Below are positions 32,244-42,229 of a stretch of DNA of 64,000 nt, piece by piece. A model generated the notes under the pieces. That model was not told the origin of the DNA, ran no database searches, and saw nothing but the letters and a program-made list of their open reading frames with translations. The stretch is from Roseobacter sp. GAI101 (GTDB lineage Bacteria; Pseudomonadota; Alphaproteobacteria; Rhodobacterales; Rhodobacteraceae), in NCBI RefSeq assembly GCF_000156335.1, contig NZ_DS999215.1:75844-139843 (forward strand), written 5' to 3'. A program made the position numbers and the translations under genes. Numbering within the stretch: position 1 is the first letter of the stretch; the number at the start of each line of letters is the position of its first letter.

Positions 32244-34754
32244 ATGGAAATTGATGTGGTCGGCAAAGCACGCAAAAAGTCAGCCCTCCCCGCTGGGTTA
32301 TCGTTCAAGCGTCTGCGCGCGGAATGTGACCCCGAAACGCTTGGGTTCGACACCACCGCATCGCTGAAGCCGGCACGCGGGTTGACCGGACAGGATCGTG
32401 CGATTGATGCGATCAAATTATCCGCCAATATCGACCACAAGGATTTCAATCTATACGTTTTGGGCCGCGAGGGCACCGGGCGGCATACTGCGGTTGCCAG
32501 ACTGCTGTCGGATGCCGCCGCAACGCGCCCGCTTCCGTGCGACTGGGTCTACGTCAACAATTTTGATGCACCACACAAACCCCACGCGATGAAACTCACA
32601 CCCGGCACCGCAGCCGAGTTGAAACTGGCGATGCAGAGCCTGGTTGATGATCTGGCCAATGACATACCCGCCCTGTTTGAATCCGAGGACTATCAAACGC
32701 AGCGCCGCGCCATCGAGGAGGAGTTCGGCCAAAAGCACGAAGAACCCATCGCAGAATTCTCTGAACGCGCACACGCGCAGAACGTTGCATTGTTGCGGAC
32801 CCCGATGGGGTTCATGTTGTCGGCGATTGTGGACGGTAAACCCATCAAGCCGGAGGTGTACGAGGCGTTGCCCACAGAGCAACGCAAGGCAATCGACACT
32901 AAGATCGAGGAATTGCAAAAGCAACTGGCAGATATCCTCAAGCATGGCCCGCAACTGGAAAAGGAACACCGGCACCGGATCGAAGAGTTGCATGCCGCGA
33001 TGGCCGAGCAGATCGTTTCGATCCGGATGAAAGAGGTCGAAACCCAGTTCGCGCAGGCCGACAACGTCTTGGCCTATCTGGAAAATGTGCGTGTGGACAT
33101 GATTTCCAACGCCGAACTGTTCCTGATGTCGGTGACCAGACCCAATGGGGGGCCGTTCCCCGAAGTCATCCATAAGTACCATCAGGACCCGCGTTTTGAC
33201 CGATACGCAGTTAATATCATGGTCTCGCACGACGAAGCCCCGCCCGCCGCACCGATTGTGACCGAGGAAATGCCATCACTTGGTCATCTGACAGGCCGGA
33301 TCGAATACGTCTCCGAGATGGGTACCCTGTCGACCAATTTCACGCTGATCAAACCCGGTGCGCTGCACCGCGCGAATGGCGGCTATCTGGTACTGGATGC
33401 CAACCGCATCCTGTCCGAACCCTACGCGTGGGATACGCTCAAGCGATGTCTGCAAAGCCAGTCCATCTCCATCACCTCGCTAGCCGAACGCCTGAGCCTG
33501 TCGTCAACGGTGACGCTTGAACCCGACCCCATCCCGCTGGATATCCGGATCATTCTGGTCGGTGGCAGGCGGCTTCACATGTTGCTGCTGCATCTCGATC
33601 CGGAATTCGGCAAGTTGTTCAAGCTTGAGGCTGATTTCGAAGATGATCTGCCGCGCACGGCCAAAAACACCCGCGCACTGGCACGGATTGTGGCCGGATA
33701 TGCGAGCAGGGAAAACCTCAAGCCGCTGACAGCCGCCGCCGTTGCCGCCTTGCTGGATCACGCTGTCCGGCTTGCCGGCGACAGCACGAAACTGACGCTT
33801 GAGCTTTCCAAGTTGACGGATGTCATGCGAGAGGCTGATTTTTACGCCACGGGCCACAAGCAAGATCTGATTTCCGACGATGATATCGACCATGCGATCA
33901 AGCAATCCGTGCTGCGGGGATCGCGCATCAAGGAACGGATGCAAGAGGCCGTGACGCGCAAAACCATCCTGATCGACGTGAAAGGACAGTCGGTCGGCCA
34001 GATAAACGGCCTGTCCGTTGTCGGGATCGGCAAGAACCCCTTTGGGCGGCCATCGCGCATCACGGCCCGCGTGCGCATGGGCAGCGGCAGGCTGGTCGAT
34101 ATCGAACGCGAGGTCGAACTCGGCGGTCCGCTGCACTCCAAGGGCGTGCTTATTCTGGGCAGCTATCTCGCCTCGCATTATGCGCTGGATGTCCCGATGT
34201 CGTTGCATGCAAGTCTGGTGTTCGAACAAAGCTATGGCGGCATAGACGGGGATAGCGCGTCGTCAGCCGAACTTTATGCCCTGCTTTCGGCATTGTCCGG
34301 CGTGTCGATCCGCCAGGGCTTTGCCGTGACGGGGTCGGTGAACCAGAACGGTGATGTGCAAGCCATCGGCGGCGTCAATGAAAAGATCGAGGGGTTTTTC
34401 GACATCTGCATGGCGCAAGGCCTGACCGGCGATCAGGGCGTTCTTATCCCGGCGTCGAATGTCGATCATCTCATGCTGCGCCGCGACGTCGTCGAGGCAG
34501 CCAAATCAGAGGATTTCCGTGTCATACCCGTCAAAACGATTGATCAGGGGATAGAAATTTTGACAGGGACGCCTGCGGGCAAACGTGGCCGTCGCGGGAA
34601 GTTTCCGGAAGACAGCATCAACGGCAAAGTCGAAGCACAATTACATGCCTTTGCGGAAACCCGCCGCCAGTTCGGTGCCAAAGACGATGGCGGCGCAGAT
34701 GCGGGGCCGGATATGGATGCCGACATCGGCACAGACTTGGGGGCGGGCCGATGA
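32244..34754 (+). CDS. Lon-like ATP-dependent protease (LonB/YcbZ type)
   Basis: 836 residues. An AAA+ module with a long helical insertion (about 150-300, e.g. EYVSEMG follows later) precedes a C-terminal S16 protease domain. The catalytic dyad is Ser671 in GDSASSAELYALLS and Lys714 in GGVNEKIEGFF, 43 residues apart exactly as in E. coli Lon. The P-loop region reads LGREGTGRHTA, where Arg stands at the position of the usual Lys, as in many proteins of this Lon-related group. The last 50 residues are acidic and disordered. It probably degrades misfolded or regulatory proteins. A perfect FNR-type box is upstream and the next gene overlaps its stop by 4 bp. Confidence 0.9.
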   Translation: MEIDVVGKARKKSALPAGLSFKRLRAECDPETLGFDTTASLKPARGLTGQDRAIDAIKLSANIDHKDFNLYVLGREGTGRHTAVARLLSDAAATRPLPCDWVYVNNFDAPHKPHAMKLTPGTAAELKLAMQSLVDDLANDIPALFESEDYQTQRRAIEEEFGQKHEEPIAEFSERAHAQNVALLRTPMGFMLSAIVDGKPIKPEVYEALPTEQRKAIDTKIEELQKQLADILKHGPQLEKEHRHRIEELHAAMAEQIVSIRMKEVETQFAQADNVLAYLENVRVDMISNAELFLMSVTRPNGGPFPEVIHKYHQDPRFDRYAVNIMVSHDEAPPAAPIVTEEMPSLGHLTGRIEYVSEMGTLSTNFTLIKPGALHRANGGYLVLDANRILSEPYAWDTLKRCLQSQSISITSLAERLSLSSTVTLEPDPIPLDIRIILVGGRRLHMLLLHLDPEFGKLFKLEADFEDDLPRTAKNTRALARIVAGYASRENLKPLTAAAVAALLDHAVRLAGDSTKLTLELSKLTDVMREADFYATGHKQDLISDDDIDHAIKQSVLRGSRIKERMQEAVTRKTILIDVKGQSVGQINGLSVVGIGKNPFGRPSRITARVRMGSGRLVDIEREVELGGPLHSKGVLILGSYLASHYALDVPMSLHASLVFEQSYGGIDGDSASSAELYALLSALSGVSIRQGFAVTGSVNQNGDVQAIGGVNEKIEGFFDICMAQGLTGDQGVLIPASNVDHLMLRRDVVEAAKSEDFRVIPVKTIDQGIEILTGTPAGKRGRRGKFPEDSINGKVEAQLHAFAETRRQFGAKDDGGADAGPDMDADIGTDLGAGR

Positions 34755-35548
34755 ACACGGTGCGCCGTCCCGGCCTGCGGATTCTCGTGGGTGCAGGGTC
34801 ATATGCAGATGCCGCAGCAGGGTTGCGGATCATCGAACATTTGCCAAGCACCTTCTTTGCTGGCCTTGGCGGCATCCTCGTCGAAGAGGTCGACATTTTC
34901 GCGACATGTCAGATCCCAGACCAACGCATCGTTCTGCTTAGCGGCAAGACGGCATTGGCCCCAAGCCATGCGCAACTGCACACTCTCTTGAGGGCCGATG
35001 CACGTGCGTTCCGACGTATTCTGGCGCGGGCAGCCGGTCCGAGCGGAGCGCAATGGGCCTTCATGCAAGACAAGGGGGAACTTGTCAGGACCGCGCTGCG
35101 CGCCGCAGCAGGATGGGATGTTCTTGTGCTGGGGTATCGCCAAATTCACAAGATTCCGGGCAAGATCATTCTCTTGCAAAACTCCGGCACCCCAAGTGCC
35201 GAAATGGAAGAAGCATCCAGTCGCCTTTCACACCAACTGTCGGCGCAGCGATTTGTATTTTCAGTTCGGGAGAACGGTGATGATGGTCTCGACGCGCCGC
35301 CTTCAACAGCCTTTCAATTCAAGACCCTAGATGACGCCCTCGCCGCTCTTGGGCGTCAGAATGCACAGGCCGTGCTGATGGACTTTGCGCGGGGTCCTAT
35401 TCGGGATCAGACCGATCTGTTGCGTCTTCTTGAAGCGGCGCGATGTCCGGTGGTCGTGTTTAGTGCGTCAAACAACCCTTCTCTGCTTGAGCACAACACG
35501 CATATTCCCCCCGCCCCTGCCAAACCAGAGCGCGATGATGACGGCTGA
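34751..35548 (+). CDS. Hypothetical protein, possibly UspA-like fold
   Basis: 265 residues with no clear family. It starts within the Lon-like stop (ATGA) and its own stop lies inside the next gene's start region, so the three genes are translationally coupled. The N-terminal half has LRILVGAGSYADAAAGLRIIEHLP, a pattern reminiscent of universal stress proteins, and a second half with VLMDFARGPIRDQTDLLRLLEAARCPVVVFSAS, where a strand ends in CPVVVF as in UspA. An ATP-binding Gly motif is not obvious. The last 25 residues are Pro-rich. I treat it as a diverged tandem Usp, with low certainty. Confidence 0.5.
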   Translation: MNTVRRPGLRILVGAGSYADAAAGLRIIEHLPSTFFAGLGGILVEEVDIFATCQIPDQRIVLLSGKTALAPSHAQLHTLLRADARAFRRILARAAGPSGAQWAFMQDKGELVRTALRAAAGWDVLVLGYRQIHKIPGKIILLQNSGTPSAEMEEASSRLSHQLSAQRFVFSVRENGDDGLDAPPSTAFQFKTLDDALAALGRQNAQAVLMDFARGPIRDQTDLLRLLEAARCPVVVFSASNNPSLLEHNTHIPPAPAKPERDDDG

Positions 35549-36794
35549 CCCCGACCCAGGCCCGCCATCGCAGACCACGCCCCCCACCACACTGCGGCGC
35601 GCCATTACGCTGCCGCTTTTGGTGTTTTACGGATTGGGGGTCACGATCGGGGCGGGCATCTATGTGCTTGTCGGCGCGACGGCAGTGCAGGCCGGGATCC
35701 ATGCGCCGGTGTCCTTTCTTGTCGCCGCTTTCGTCATGCTGTTCAGCGCCAGCAGTTTTAGCGAACTTTCAGGCCGTTTCCCCCAAAGCGCAGGCGAAGC
35801 CGCCTATGTCGAAGCGGCCTTCAGGTTGCCGTCCCTGACAGTGCTGACAGGGGCCTTGTTGCTTGTCGCCGGGACCATTTCCGCATCGGCGATTGCGGTT
35901 GGCTGTGCGGGCTATGTCGCGTTGCTTGTGCCGCTGCCCCTTTGGTTGATCATCACGCTGACTGTTCTGTTTTCCGGGCTGGTCGCCGCGTGGGGTGTCG
36001 TTGAATCGGTAAAATTTGCCGCAGTCCTGACCATCGTCGAAGTGCTGGGACTGGTCGTCGTCGTGATCGCTGGCATATGGCACCAACCGGAGATCATCCT
36101 TGCCCTGCCGTCCGTTTTACCCGACCCGTCGGACACGCCCGCGCTGGCTTCAATCGGCATGGCCAGCCTGCTCGCCTTCTTTGCCTTCATCGGGTTCGAT
36201 GGTATGGTCAACATCGTCGAAGAAACCGAAAATCCCGCCCGCAACATGCCGTTGGGCATCTTCATCACCTTGATGATCACAACGCTGCTTTACTTTTCGG
36301 TGGCGGCCATTGCCGTGTTGCTTCTGCCTCTCGAAGACTTGGGCCGTTCGGCCGCGCCTATCAGCCTGCTGTTCGAAAGCCTTACCGGGATGTCGCCGAT
36401 CGCGATTACGCTTGTCGCGATTGCGGCGACGCTGAACGGGGTCATCATTCAGGCCATCTTATCGGCACGCATCATCTATGGCATGGCCAAGGTAGGCCGT
36501 CTGCCCAAGGGGCTGGCCCAGCTGAATGCCCGCACACGCACGCCCTTGCTGGCGACCGCGCTGGTGACCGGCTGCACCCTGGTCTTTGCGGTGTTCTTCC
36601 CCATCGGCATTCTGGCTGAACGCACATCGCAGGTCGTGCTTGTGGTCTTTATCCTGATCAACCTGTCGCTCTTGCGGATCAAATGGCGCGGCGATCCGGC
36701 ACCTGACGGGATATTCATCGTGCCGGCTATTGTACCCGTGATCGGCCTTGTCACCTGCATCGCCATGCTTGTCGGGCCGGTCCTTATCGGCTGA
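35535..36794 (+). CDS. APC-family amino acid permease
   Basis: 419 residues, about 12 membrane helices. The first helix carries the family's substrate motif GLGVTIGAGIYVLVG; helix 6 has FFAFIGFDGMVNIVEETENPARNMP, typical of the APC superfamily (cationic amino acid transporter-like). Of the two adjacent ATGs at 35535 and 35538 either may be used; the start overlaps the previous gene by 14 bp. The substrate could be arginine/ornithine because arginine deiminase and carbamate kinase lie 9 kb away and no arcD is seen, but this is inference. Confidence 0.88.
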   Translation: MMTADPDPGPPSQTTPPTTLRRAITLPLLVFYGLGVTIGAGIYVLVGATAVQAGIHAPVSFLVAAFVMLFSASSFSELSGRFPQSAGEAAYVEAAFRLPSLTVLTGALLLVAGTISASAIAVGCAGYVALLVPLPLWLIITLTVLFSGLVAAWGVVESVKFAAVLTIVEVLGLVVVVIAGIWHQPEIILALPSVLPDPSDTPALASIGMASLLAFFAFIGFDGMVNIVEETENPARNMPLGIFITLMITTLLYFSVAAIAVLLLPLEDLGRSAAPISLLFESLTGMSPIAITLVAIAATLNGVIIQAILSARIIYGMAKVGRLPKGLAQLNARTRTPLLATALVTGCTLVFAVFFPIGILAERTSQVVLVVFILINLSLLRIKWRGDPAPDGIFIVPAIVPVIGLVTCIAMLVGPVLIG

Positions 36795-36859
36795 AACACG
36801 CGGATTGCGCCGCGCGGGCGACAATCAGCGTGCATCTGACGAAATCTTGGAAAGGCCTG

Positions 36860-39800
36860 TCAGTCCAGTATCTCGCGCAACTTTCGTGCCAATTCCCGCA
36901 AGCCGTAGGGCTTCCGAAGAACGCGGTAGCCGGAGTCGTTGGTGTTCCTGTTTGGCTCGACCCCTTTTGCATAGCCCGTCGCCAACAGGATCTTGACCCC
37001 TGGACGCAAAGCCAGTGCTTTCTTGGCGACATCGAAACCCGTCATCCCGCCCGGCATCAGGACGTCAGACAAGACCAGGTCTATATCGTCGCGCTTCTTC
37101 AATATCTCCATCGCTGCAGGGCCGTCTTGCGCGGCAACAACTTTGTACTGCAATTCCTCAAGGCGGGTCACTGTCAGGCGCCGCACCTTTTCATCATCCT
37201 CAACCACCAGAATCGTTTCTGTCCCGGTTTCCGAACCTTGCTCCAAAGGTTGAGCCTCGACAGTGGCCGCGCGCCCCTCGGCGACGGGCAGGAACAGCTT
37301 TATGGTCGCGCCCTCTCCGATCTTGCTGTGGATCGCGACGTGCCCGCCTGACTGCTTGGCAAAGCCGTACACCATGCTTAGCCCCAGACCGGACCCGGCA
37401 CCGGGCCCCTTGGTGGTGAAAAACGGTTCGAACACCCGCGATTGGGTTTCCGGTGTCATGCCGACGCCCGTATCCGTCACGGACAGGCATACGTAATCGC
37501 CGGGCGTGACGTCGACCTGCGTCGCGGCATAGGCAGCATCCAGCGTCACATTGCTGGTTTCGATGATAAGCGTCCCGCCATCGGGCATCGCGTCGCGCGC
37601 ATTTATCGCCAAGTTCAGGATGACGCTTTCGATCTGTCCGGGATCTGCCACTGTCGCGGCCAGATCGTCAGCAAGCCGCGTTTCAATGGCAATCTGTTCG
37701 TTCAGCGTCCGTGTCAGGATCGGAAGCATCGTTTTGACCAATTTATTCAACGCGACATTTTCCGGCGCAAGGGACTGCCTTTTCGCGAAGGACAACAGCT
37801 GGCTGGTCAGTGCGGCACCCAGGTTGGACGCCTCCAGCGCTTCCTTGATCAGCCCATGCAACTTCTTTTCGTCGGTGCGCATCTCGAGAAGCTCAAGATT
37901 GCCGATAACCACCGTCAGAAGATTGTTGAAGTCATGCGCCAAACCGCCCGTCAGTTGGCCGACGGCCTCCATCTTCTGGGCGCGGTGCAATTCGGCCTGC
38001 CGCTCCTTCTCGGTGGTCAGGTCCTGCATGATGCCCAGAAAGTGCCGCACACCGTCCAGCTTCAATTCTGACACCGTCAGCCGGATCGGGACACGGGACC
38101 CGTCCTTGCGTCCGCCGAACATTTCGCGACCGACACCGATGATCTTTTTCTCTCCCGTCTTGAGGTAGTGCTCAAGATAGCTGTCATGCTTGCTGCGGTC
38201 CGGTTCGGACATCAATATGTTGACGTTCTTGCCGATCACCTCGTCGGCGCTGAACCCGAATATGGTCTCAGCCCCGGGGCTGAAACTGCCGATGATGCCC
38301 TCTTCGTCTATCGTCACGATCGCTTCCGGTGCCGCCTCGAGAATGGCGCTCAGCCGGGCTTCGCGGTCCAGAATGGCACGCTGCGCCTTCTTTTGTTCGG
38401 TCACATCCTCGACTGCCAGCAGGATGGATTCTTCGTCTTTTGGCCGCCCTTCGATCCTGCGGGCATTCAAAAGCATTTCGCGATGTCCCAACTCGCCGGC
38501 ATCCAGGCTTATATCAAAGGCCTCGACCGTGACCTTCTCGGGCAGGACGGTTTCCAGCAATTCGCGCAGCCGCGGGACAAGCCATTGCTTGTTCTGGATC
38601 GCGAACAGATCCTTTCCGATGATGTCGGCCCCTTCGGTTGCGAACATGCGATTGAAGGACAGGCTCGCCGATAGGATCTTGAAATTGCCGTCAAGCACAA
38701 GCATCGGTTCACGCACGGTGCTGATGATGCTTTCTGCAAACTCGCGGGCGGCGGCGGTTTCACGTTGCAGCACCTTGAGGTCGGACACTTCGGAGAAGGT
38801 CACCGCGACCCCGTCGATCTTGCCGCTTTGCGTGCGGTAGGGAAGGATGCGGCGGACGAACCAGCGTCCGTCGTTGCTTTCGACCTCGCACTCGGAGGTG
38901 ACCAGCGTGTCAAGGACCTTTTCGGCATCCTTGAGAAGTTCCGGATCCTTGACCTTGCCGGTGATGTCGCTGAACGGGCGCCCGATGTCCTTGGTGATCA
39001 GGTTGAACAGATCGCGCACGGCCGGCGTAAACCGCATGATCTTGAAATCCGTATCCAGAAACAGCGTAGCGATCCCCGAACTTGACAGCAGGTTGTTCAG
39101 GTCGTCGGACATGCGGCGTTCGTCGTCGATCTTCTGCTGCAGCTGCGTGTTAAGCGTCGTCAGCTCTTCGTTGAGCGATTGAAGCTCTTCCTTGGATGTC
39201 TCAAGCTCTTCGTTCGTCGATTGGAACTCCTCGTTCATCGACATGGCTTCTTCGTTGACGGCCTTCAACTCTTCGGTTGACCGTTCATAGTCACGTATCG
39301 TCGTGCGCAGATCGGCGCGTGTGGTCTCAAGCTCCTGTTCAAGCTGGCGGTTGACCTCTGCGTTGGGTTCTTCCGATGCCAGCACAGCTTCCTTGGCGGG
39401 CTGGTCCGCGAAAGTGACCAGAAACAGCTTGGCTTCGCCATACGCAACAGGGTGCACATGGATCGTGACCCCTACCCTTTTGTTGCCACGCGTGATCGTG
39501 GCGCGTTCCACGGCATCGGCATCTTCTGCCCGCGCCTTGCGTATGGCGCTGCTCAGGCGTGCGCGCAGTCCCTGACGTGCCATGGCCAAAAGGTCACGGC
39601 TTGTTTCGCCCGAAGGCACCCTGAGGTAATCATCGGTGGGCCCTTCGAGGTAAAGCGCCTCTGACTGGGTGTTGATCAGAACAGCGGCAGGGGCATAGTG
39701 TTCGACAAGCAGGCTTTGGCTAAGCTCAGCCAGTTTGTTGCTGGTGGCCGGAAAATGGCCCCGCGTCGGGATGGTCGCCGGGTTTGCAAAGGGGCGTTGC

Positions 39801-41326
39801 ACGATCGGAAAATCGAACGCACGGCTGCGCGTGTGCGGCACACGCTTGTAAAGGCGGTATTTTTTCGACACCGGCTCAAACAGGGCTTCGTAATTGCCTG
39901 TCGTCTCGGACATTCCCAAAAACAAAATGCCGCTTTCATTGAGCGCAAAGTGGAACAGCTGCATGACCCGTTCCTGCGCATCAGGCGTCAGGTAAATCAT
40001 TAAATTGCGGCACGAGATCATGTCGATCTTCGAGAAAGGCGCATCCGACAGGACGTTCTGATTGGCAAAGACCACCGCGTCACGCAGTTCCGGTGTCACG
40101 CGGTAGCTGTGATCTTCAGCAAGAAAAAAGCGTTTCAGCCTGCTTTCAGAGACATCTTCGGCGATCGATTCAGGGTAGACGCCATTGCGCGCGATCGCCA
40201 AGGCGCGTTCATCGACGTCCGAGGCGAAGACCTGCAATTTCACGTTCTTGCGCAGGGTCGATATCTTTTCGATGATGACCATCGCCAGCGAATAGGCTTC
40301 TTCGCCAGTGGCACATCCCGGTACCCAGATCCGGACGGGATGTCCCGCATCGTGGGATTTGACCAGTCCGTCGATCACGTTCTTTTCAAGAAATTCGAAA
40401 GCTTCCGCATCCCGGAAAAACGACGTGACGCTGATCAGAAGATCTGTGCAGAGGTTCTGCGCCTCTTCGTCCGAGTCCTTCAGGAGCGCGAGGTAATCGC
40501 CCGAATTCTCCATGTGGCGCAACGCCATCCGCCGTTCGATCCGGCGCAGCAACGTGCCATCTTTGTAAAGGTTGAAGTCGATTGGCGAATGGGCTTTCAA
40601 GACTTCGATGATCTGTTCGAGAGAGTCCTTCGCATTTTCGCCAAGAACCTTTTTCACTTTACTATTCTTGACGAAGGGATGGCGGACGTAATCCGCAATA
40701 ATGTCGGGCATCTTGGCAACTTCGACAACATGATCCGCCGCCCCGGTCGCAATCGCGCTGCGCGGCATACCGTCATGCTGTGCTTCAATGGGGTCTTGTA
40801 CCAAGACGATGCCGTTTTTTTCCTTGATCTCGCGGATGGCGGCAGACCCGTCACTGCCGGTTCCCGACATGATCACAGCGATTGCGTTCTGACCCAGATC
40901 CTTGGCCAATGACCGCAGAAACATGTCAATCGGCAGGCGCGTCCCGCGCCGGTCCGTCGGCTTGGAAAGGTGCAGGACACCGTCCCTGATTTCCAGATAG
41001 TAGTTTGGGGGGATCACATACACATGATCCGCCTGCACGACGCTATTATCCTCGGCCAGCACCACTGGCATATCCGTATGTGTGGCCAGAATATCTGCCA
41101 TCAGGCTTTTGTGATCCGGGTCCACATGGTGAACCATGACAAAGGCCGTTCCTGTGTCAGACGGTGTCGCGTCCAGAAAATCACTATAGGCCAGAAGGCC
41201 CCCGGCAGAGGCACCCAGCCCGACGACAGGGATGGCACCCTTTGCCGCTACCTTGGCCTTGGCACCCGCTGACTGGGTTGGCTTGGGCTTGCGCTTTGCC
41301 GTTGCTTTTGTTGTTTTTCGCGCCAT
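36860..41326 (-). CDS. CheB-CheR-PAS hybrid histidine kinase with receiver
   Basis: 1488 residues. CheB methylesterase (about 32-215): Ser40 in GLGASAGG, His66/67 in MVHHVDPDH, Asp159 in GTGSDGS. CheR methyltransferase (about 240-500): WVPGCATGEEAYSLA and SCRNLMIYL. A long coiled coil (655-745, repeated NEELE/NEEL units) is followed by three PAS domains. The third (about 990-1105) is FixL-like: His1047 in SKHDSYLEHYLKTGEKKII and Arg1067 in GVGRE. Kinase: His1131 in GGLAHDFNN, then NLAINARDAMPDGG and GLGLSMVYGF. A C-terminal receiver has VLSDVLMPGG. Such fusions occur without chemotaxis receptors, and none is nearby. It is paralogous to the kinase at 18984. No FNR-type box lies in the 194 bp upstream. 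Confidence 0.92.
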   Translation of the reverse strand: MARKTTKATAKRKPKPTQSAGAKAKVAAKGAIPVVGLGASAGGLLAYSDFLDATPSDTGTAFVMVHHVDPDHKSLMADILATHTDMPVVLAEDNSVVQADHVYVIPPNYYLEIRDGVLHLSKPTDRRGTRLPIDMFLRSLAKDLGQNAIAVIMSGTGSDGSAAIREIKEKNGIVLVQDPIEAQHDGMPRSAIATGAADHVVEVAKMPDIIADYVRHPFVKNSKVKKVLGENAKDSLEQIIEVLKAHSPIDFNLYKDGTLLRRIERRMALRHMENSGDYLALLKDSDEEAQNLCTDLLISVTSFFRDAEAFEFLEKNVIDGLVKSHDAGHPVRIWVPGCATGEEAYSLAMVIIEKISTLRKNVKLQVFASDVDERALAIARNGVYPESIAEDVSESRLKRFFLAEDHSYRVTPELRDAVVFANQNVLSDAPFSKIDMISCRNLMIYLTPDAQERVMQLFHFALNESGILFLGMSETTGNYEALFEPVSKKYRLYKRVPHTRSRAFDFPIVQRPFANPATIPTRGHFPATSNKLAELSQSLLVEHYAPAAVLINTQSEALYLEGPTDDYLRVPSGETSRDLLAMARQGLRARLSSAIRKARAEDADAVERATITRGNKRVGVTIHVHPVAYGEAKLFLVTFADQPAKEAVLASEEPNAEVNRQLEQELETTRADLRTTIRDYERSTEELKAVNEEAMSMNEEFQSTNEELETSKEELQSLNEELTTLNTQLQQKIDDERRMSDDLNNLLSSSGIATLFLDTDFKIMRFTPAVRDLFNLITKDIGRPFSDITGKVKDPELLKDAEKVLDTLVTSECEVESNDGRWFVRRILPYRTQSGKIDGVAVTFSEVSDLKVLQRETAAAREFAESIISTVREPMLVLDGNFKILSASLSFNRMFATEGADIIGKDLFAIQNKQWLVPRLRELLETVLPEKVTVEAFDISLDAGELGHREMLLNARRIEGRPKDEESILLAVEDVTEQKKAQRAILDREARLSAILEAAPEAIVTIDEEGIIGSFSPGAETIFGFSADEVIGKNVNILMSEPDRSKHDSYLEHYLKTGEKKIIGVGREMFGGRKDGSRVPIRLTVSELKLDGVRHFLGIMQDLTTEKERQAELHRAQKMEAVGQLTGGLAHDFNNLLTVVIGNLELLEMRTDEKKLHGLIKEALEASNLGAALTSQLLSFAKRQSLAPENVALNKLVKTMLPILTRTLNEQIAIETRLADDLAATVADPGQIESVILNLAINARDAMPDGGTLIIETSNVTLDAAYAATQVDVTPGDYVCLSVTDTGVGMTPETQSRVFEPFFTTKGPGAGSGLGLSMVYGFAKQSGGHVAIHSKIGEGATIKLFLPVAEGRAATVEAQPLEQGSETGTETILVVEDDEKVRRLTVTRLEELQYKVVAAQDGPAAMEILKKRDDIDLVLSDVLMPGGMTGFDVAKKALALRPGVKILLATGYAKGVEPNRNTNDSGYRVLRKPYGLRELARKLREILD

Positions 41327-41520
41327 GTCGTCTCAGGTTCCTGCCAAAAAGGCTCGTATTGCAGTTCTAATGTAAGACGTCCACGTCATCTGGGTCTCCC
41401 GATCTTTAAAGAAGACTGCTTTGGTGCAAAAAAGTAAAGGAATACCGAAGGATATCTAGCAATAGGTATCAATTTGGCCACGGGTCCGCCGGGCTGCGTC
41501 CAGGGTGAAAACATCGCCTT

Positions 41521-42081
41521 TCAGCGCGGCATGACAGCGGCCAGCAGGACAAGGGCTATGCCGGAAGATAACAGGTCAATTCCCAATAGAATACCCAGCA
41601 AGACAGTCGATGCCTCGGGTAGAATCGCAAAGATCAAAGCGGCCAACCCGACGCTGATCAGACCCGACACCAAAACCCAGCCCGCCCCCTTAGTCCCGCG
41701 CATGTCGAAAGCGAACGCGCTTTGGGAAAGACCGGTCAGCAACAGGATCGCCGCAATCAGGAACGTCAGCGTCACCAGCCCTGCTGACGGAAAAAACAAA
41801 AGATACAGTCCGGCGCACAGCGGGAACATCCCCGCCACCAGCATCCAGACAAAGACCCGCGTTCCCTGAAAGGACAATGCCATGAGCACGGCAAGAAGGC
41901 CGCCGAACGTCAGCACAGCCCCGATCAGAAAATCCACCGCATAGGAACTGACGACCGGCATGATGATGGCAAGGATGCCAAGCACGATCATCAAGACGCC
42001 GGTTCCCGACAATCGCCGTCGCCAGTGCTGGATGGCGACAACGACGGGTCTGTGCGGGGTTGCGGGATATTGGCGGTCCAT
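41521..42081 (-). CDS. HdeD/DUF308-family membrane protein
   Basis: 186 residues from the ATG at 42079-42081, with six membrane helices in paired form: GTGVLMIVLGILAIIMPVVS, FLIGAVLTFGGLLAVLMAL, MLVAGMFPLCAGLYLLFFP and others. Conserved Pro-containing turns between helices mark the HdeD family, acid-resistance membrane proteins in E. coli with unclear mechanism. An ATG upstream (42252) would add a long polar extension, and I reject it. It has the same direction as the stress membrane protein at 42230-42814. Confidence 0.85.
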   Translation of the reverse strand: MDRQYPATPHRPVVVAIQHWRRRLSGTGVLMIVLGILAIIMPVVSSYAVDFLIGAVLTFGGLLAVLMALSFQGTRVFVWMLVAGMFPLCAGLYLLFFPSAGLVTLTFLIAAILLLTGLSQSAFAFDMRGTKGAGWVLVSGLISVGLAALIFAILPEASTVLLGILLGIDLLSSGIALVLLAAVMPR

Positions 42082-42229
42082 TTGGTGTGCCCTTGCTCTC
42101 TCTTGAAGTGGTTGATTGCCAGTCTGTGCTATGATGGTCAGATTTGGGCTGTCATCGCGGCCTGAAAACGCCGTGCCTGCGTTCCCTTTCGCGAAGTCCT
42201 TTCGGCCCAAGCTTCGACGGTGCCACGCA

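Noticed and set aside
37442-38071. Long plus-strand frames across the CheB/CheR kinase gene
   Set aside because: Antisense shadows of a gene with clear domains; long antisense frames are common at this GC content.
41440-41480. Possible FNR-type box upstream of the CheB/CheR kinase (GGTATCAATTTGG)
   Set aside because: No matching TTGA half at the right distance.
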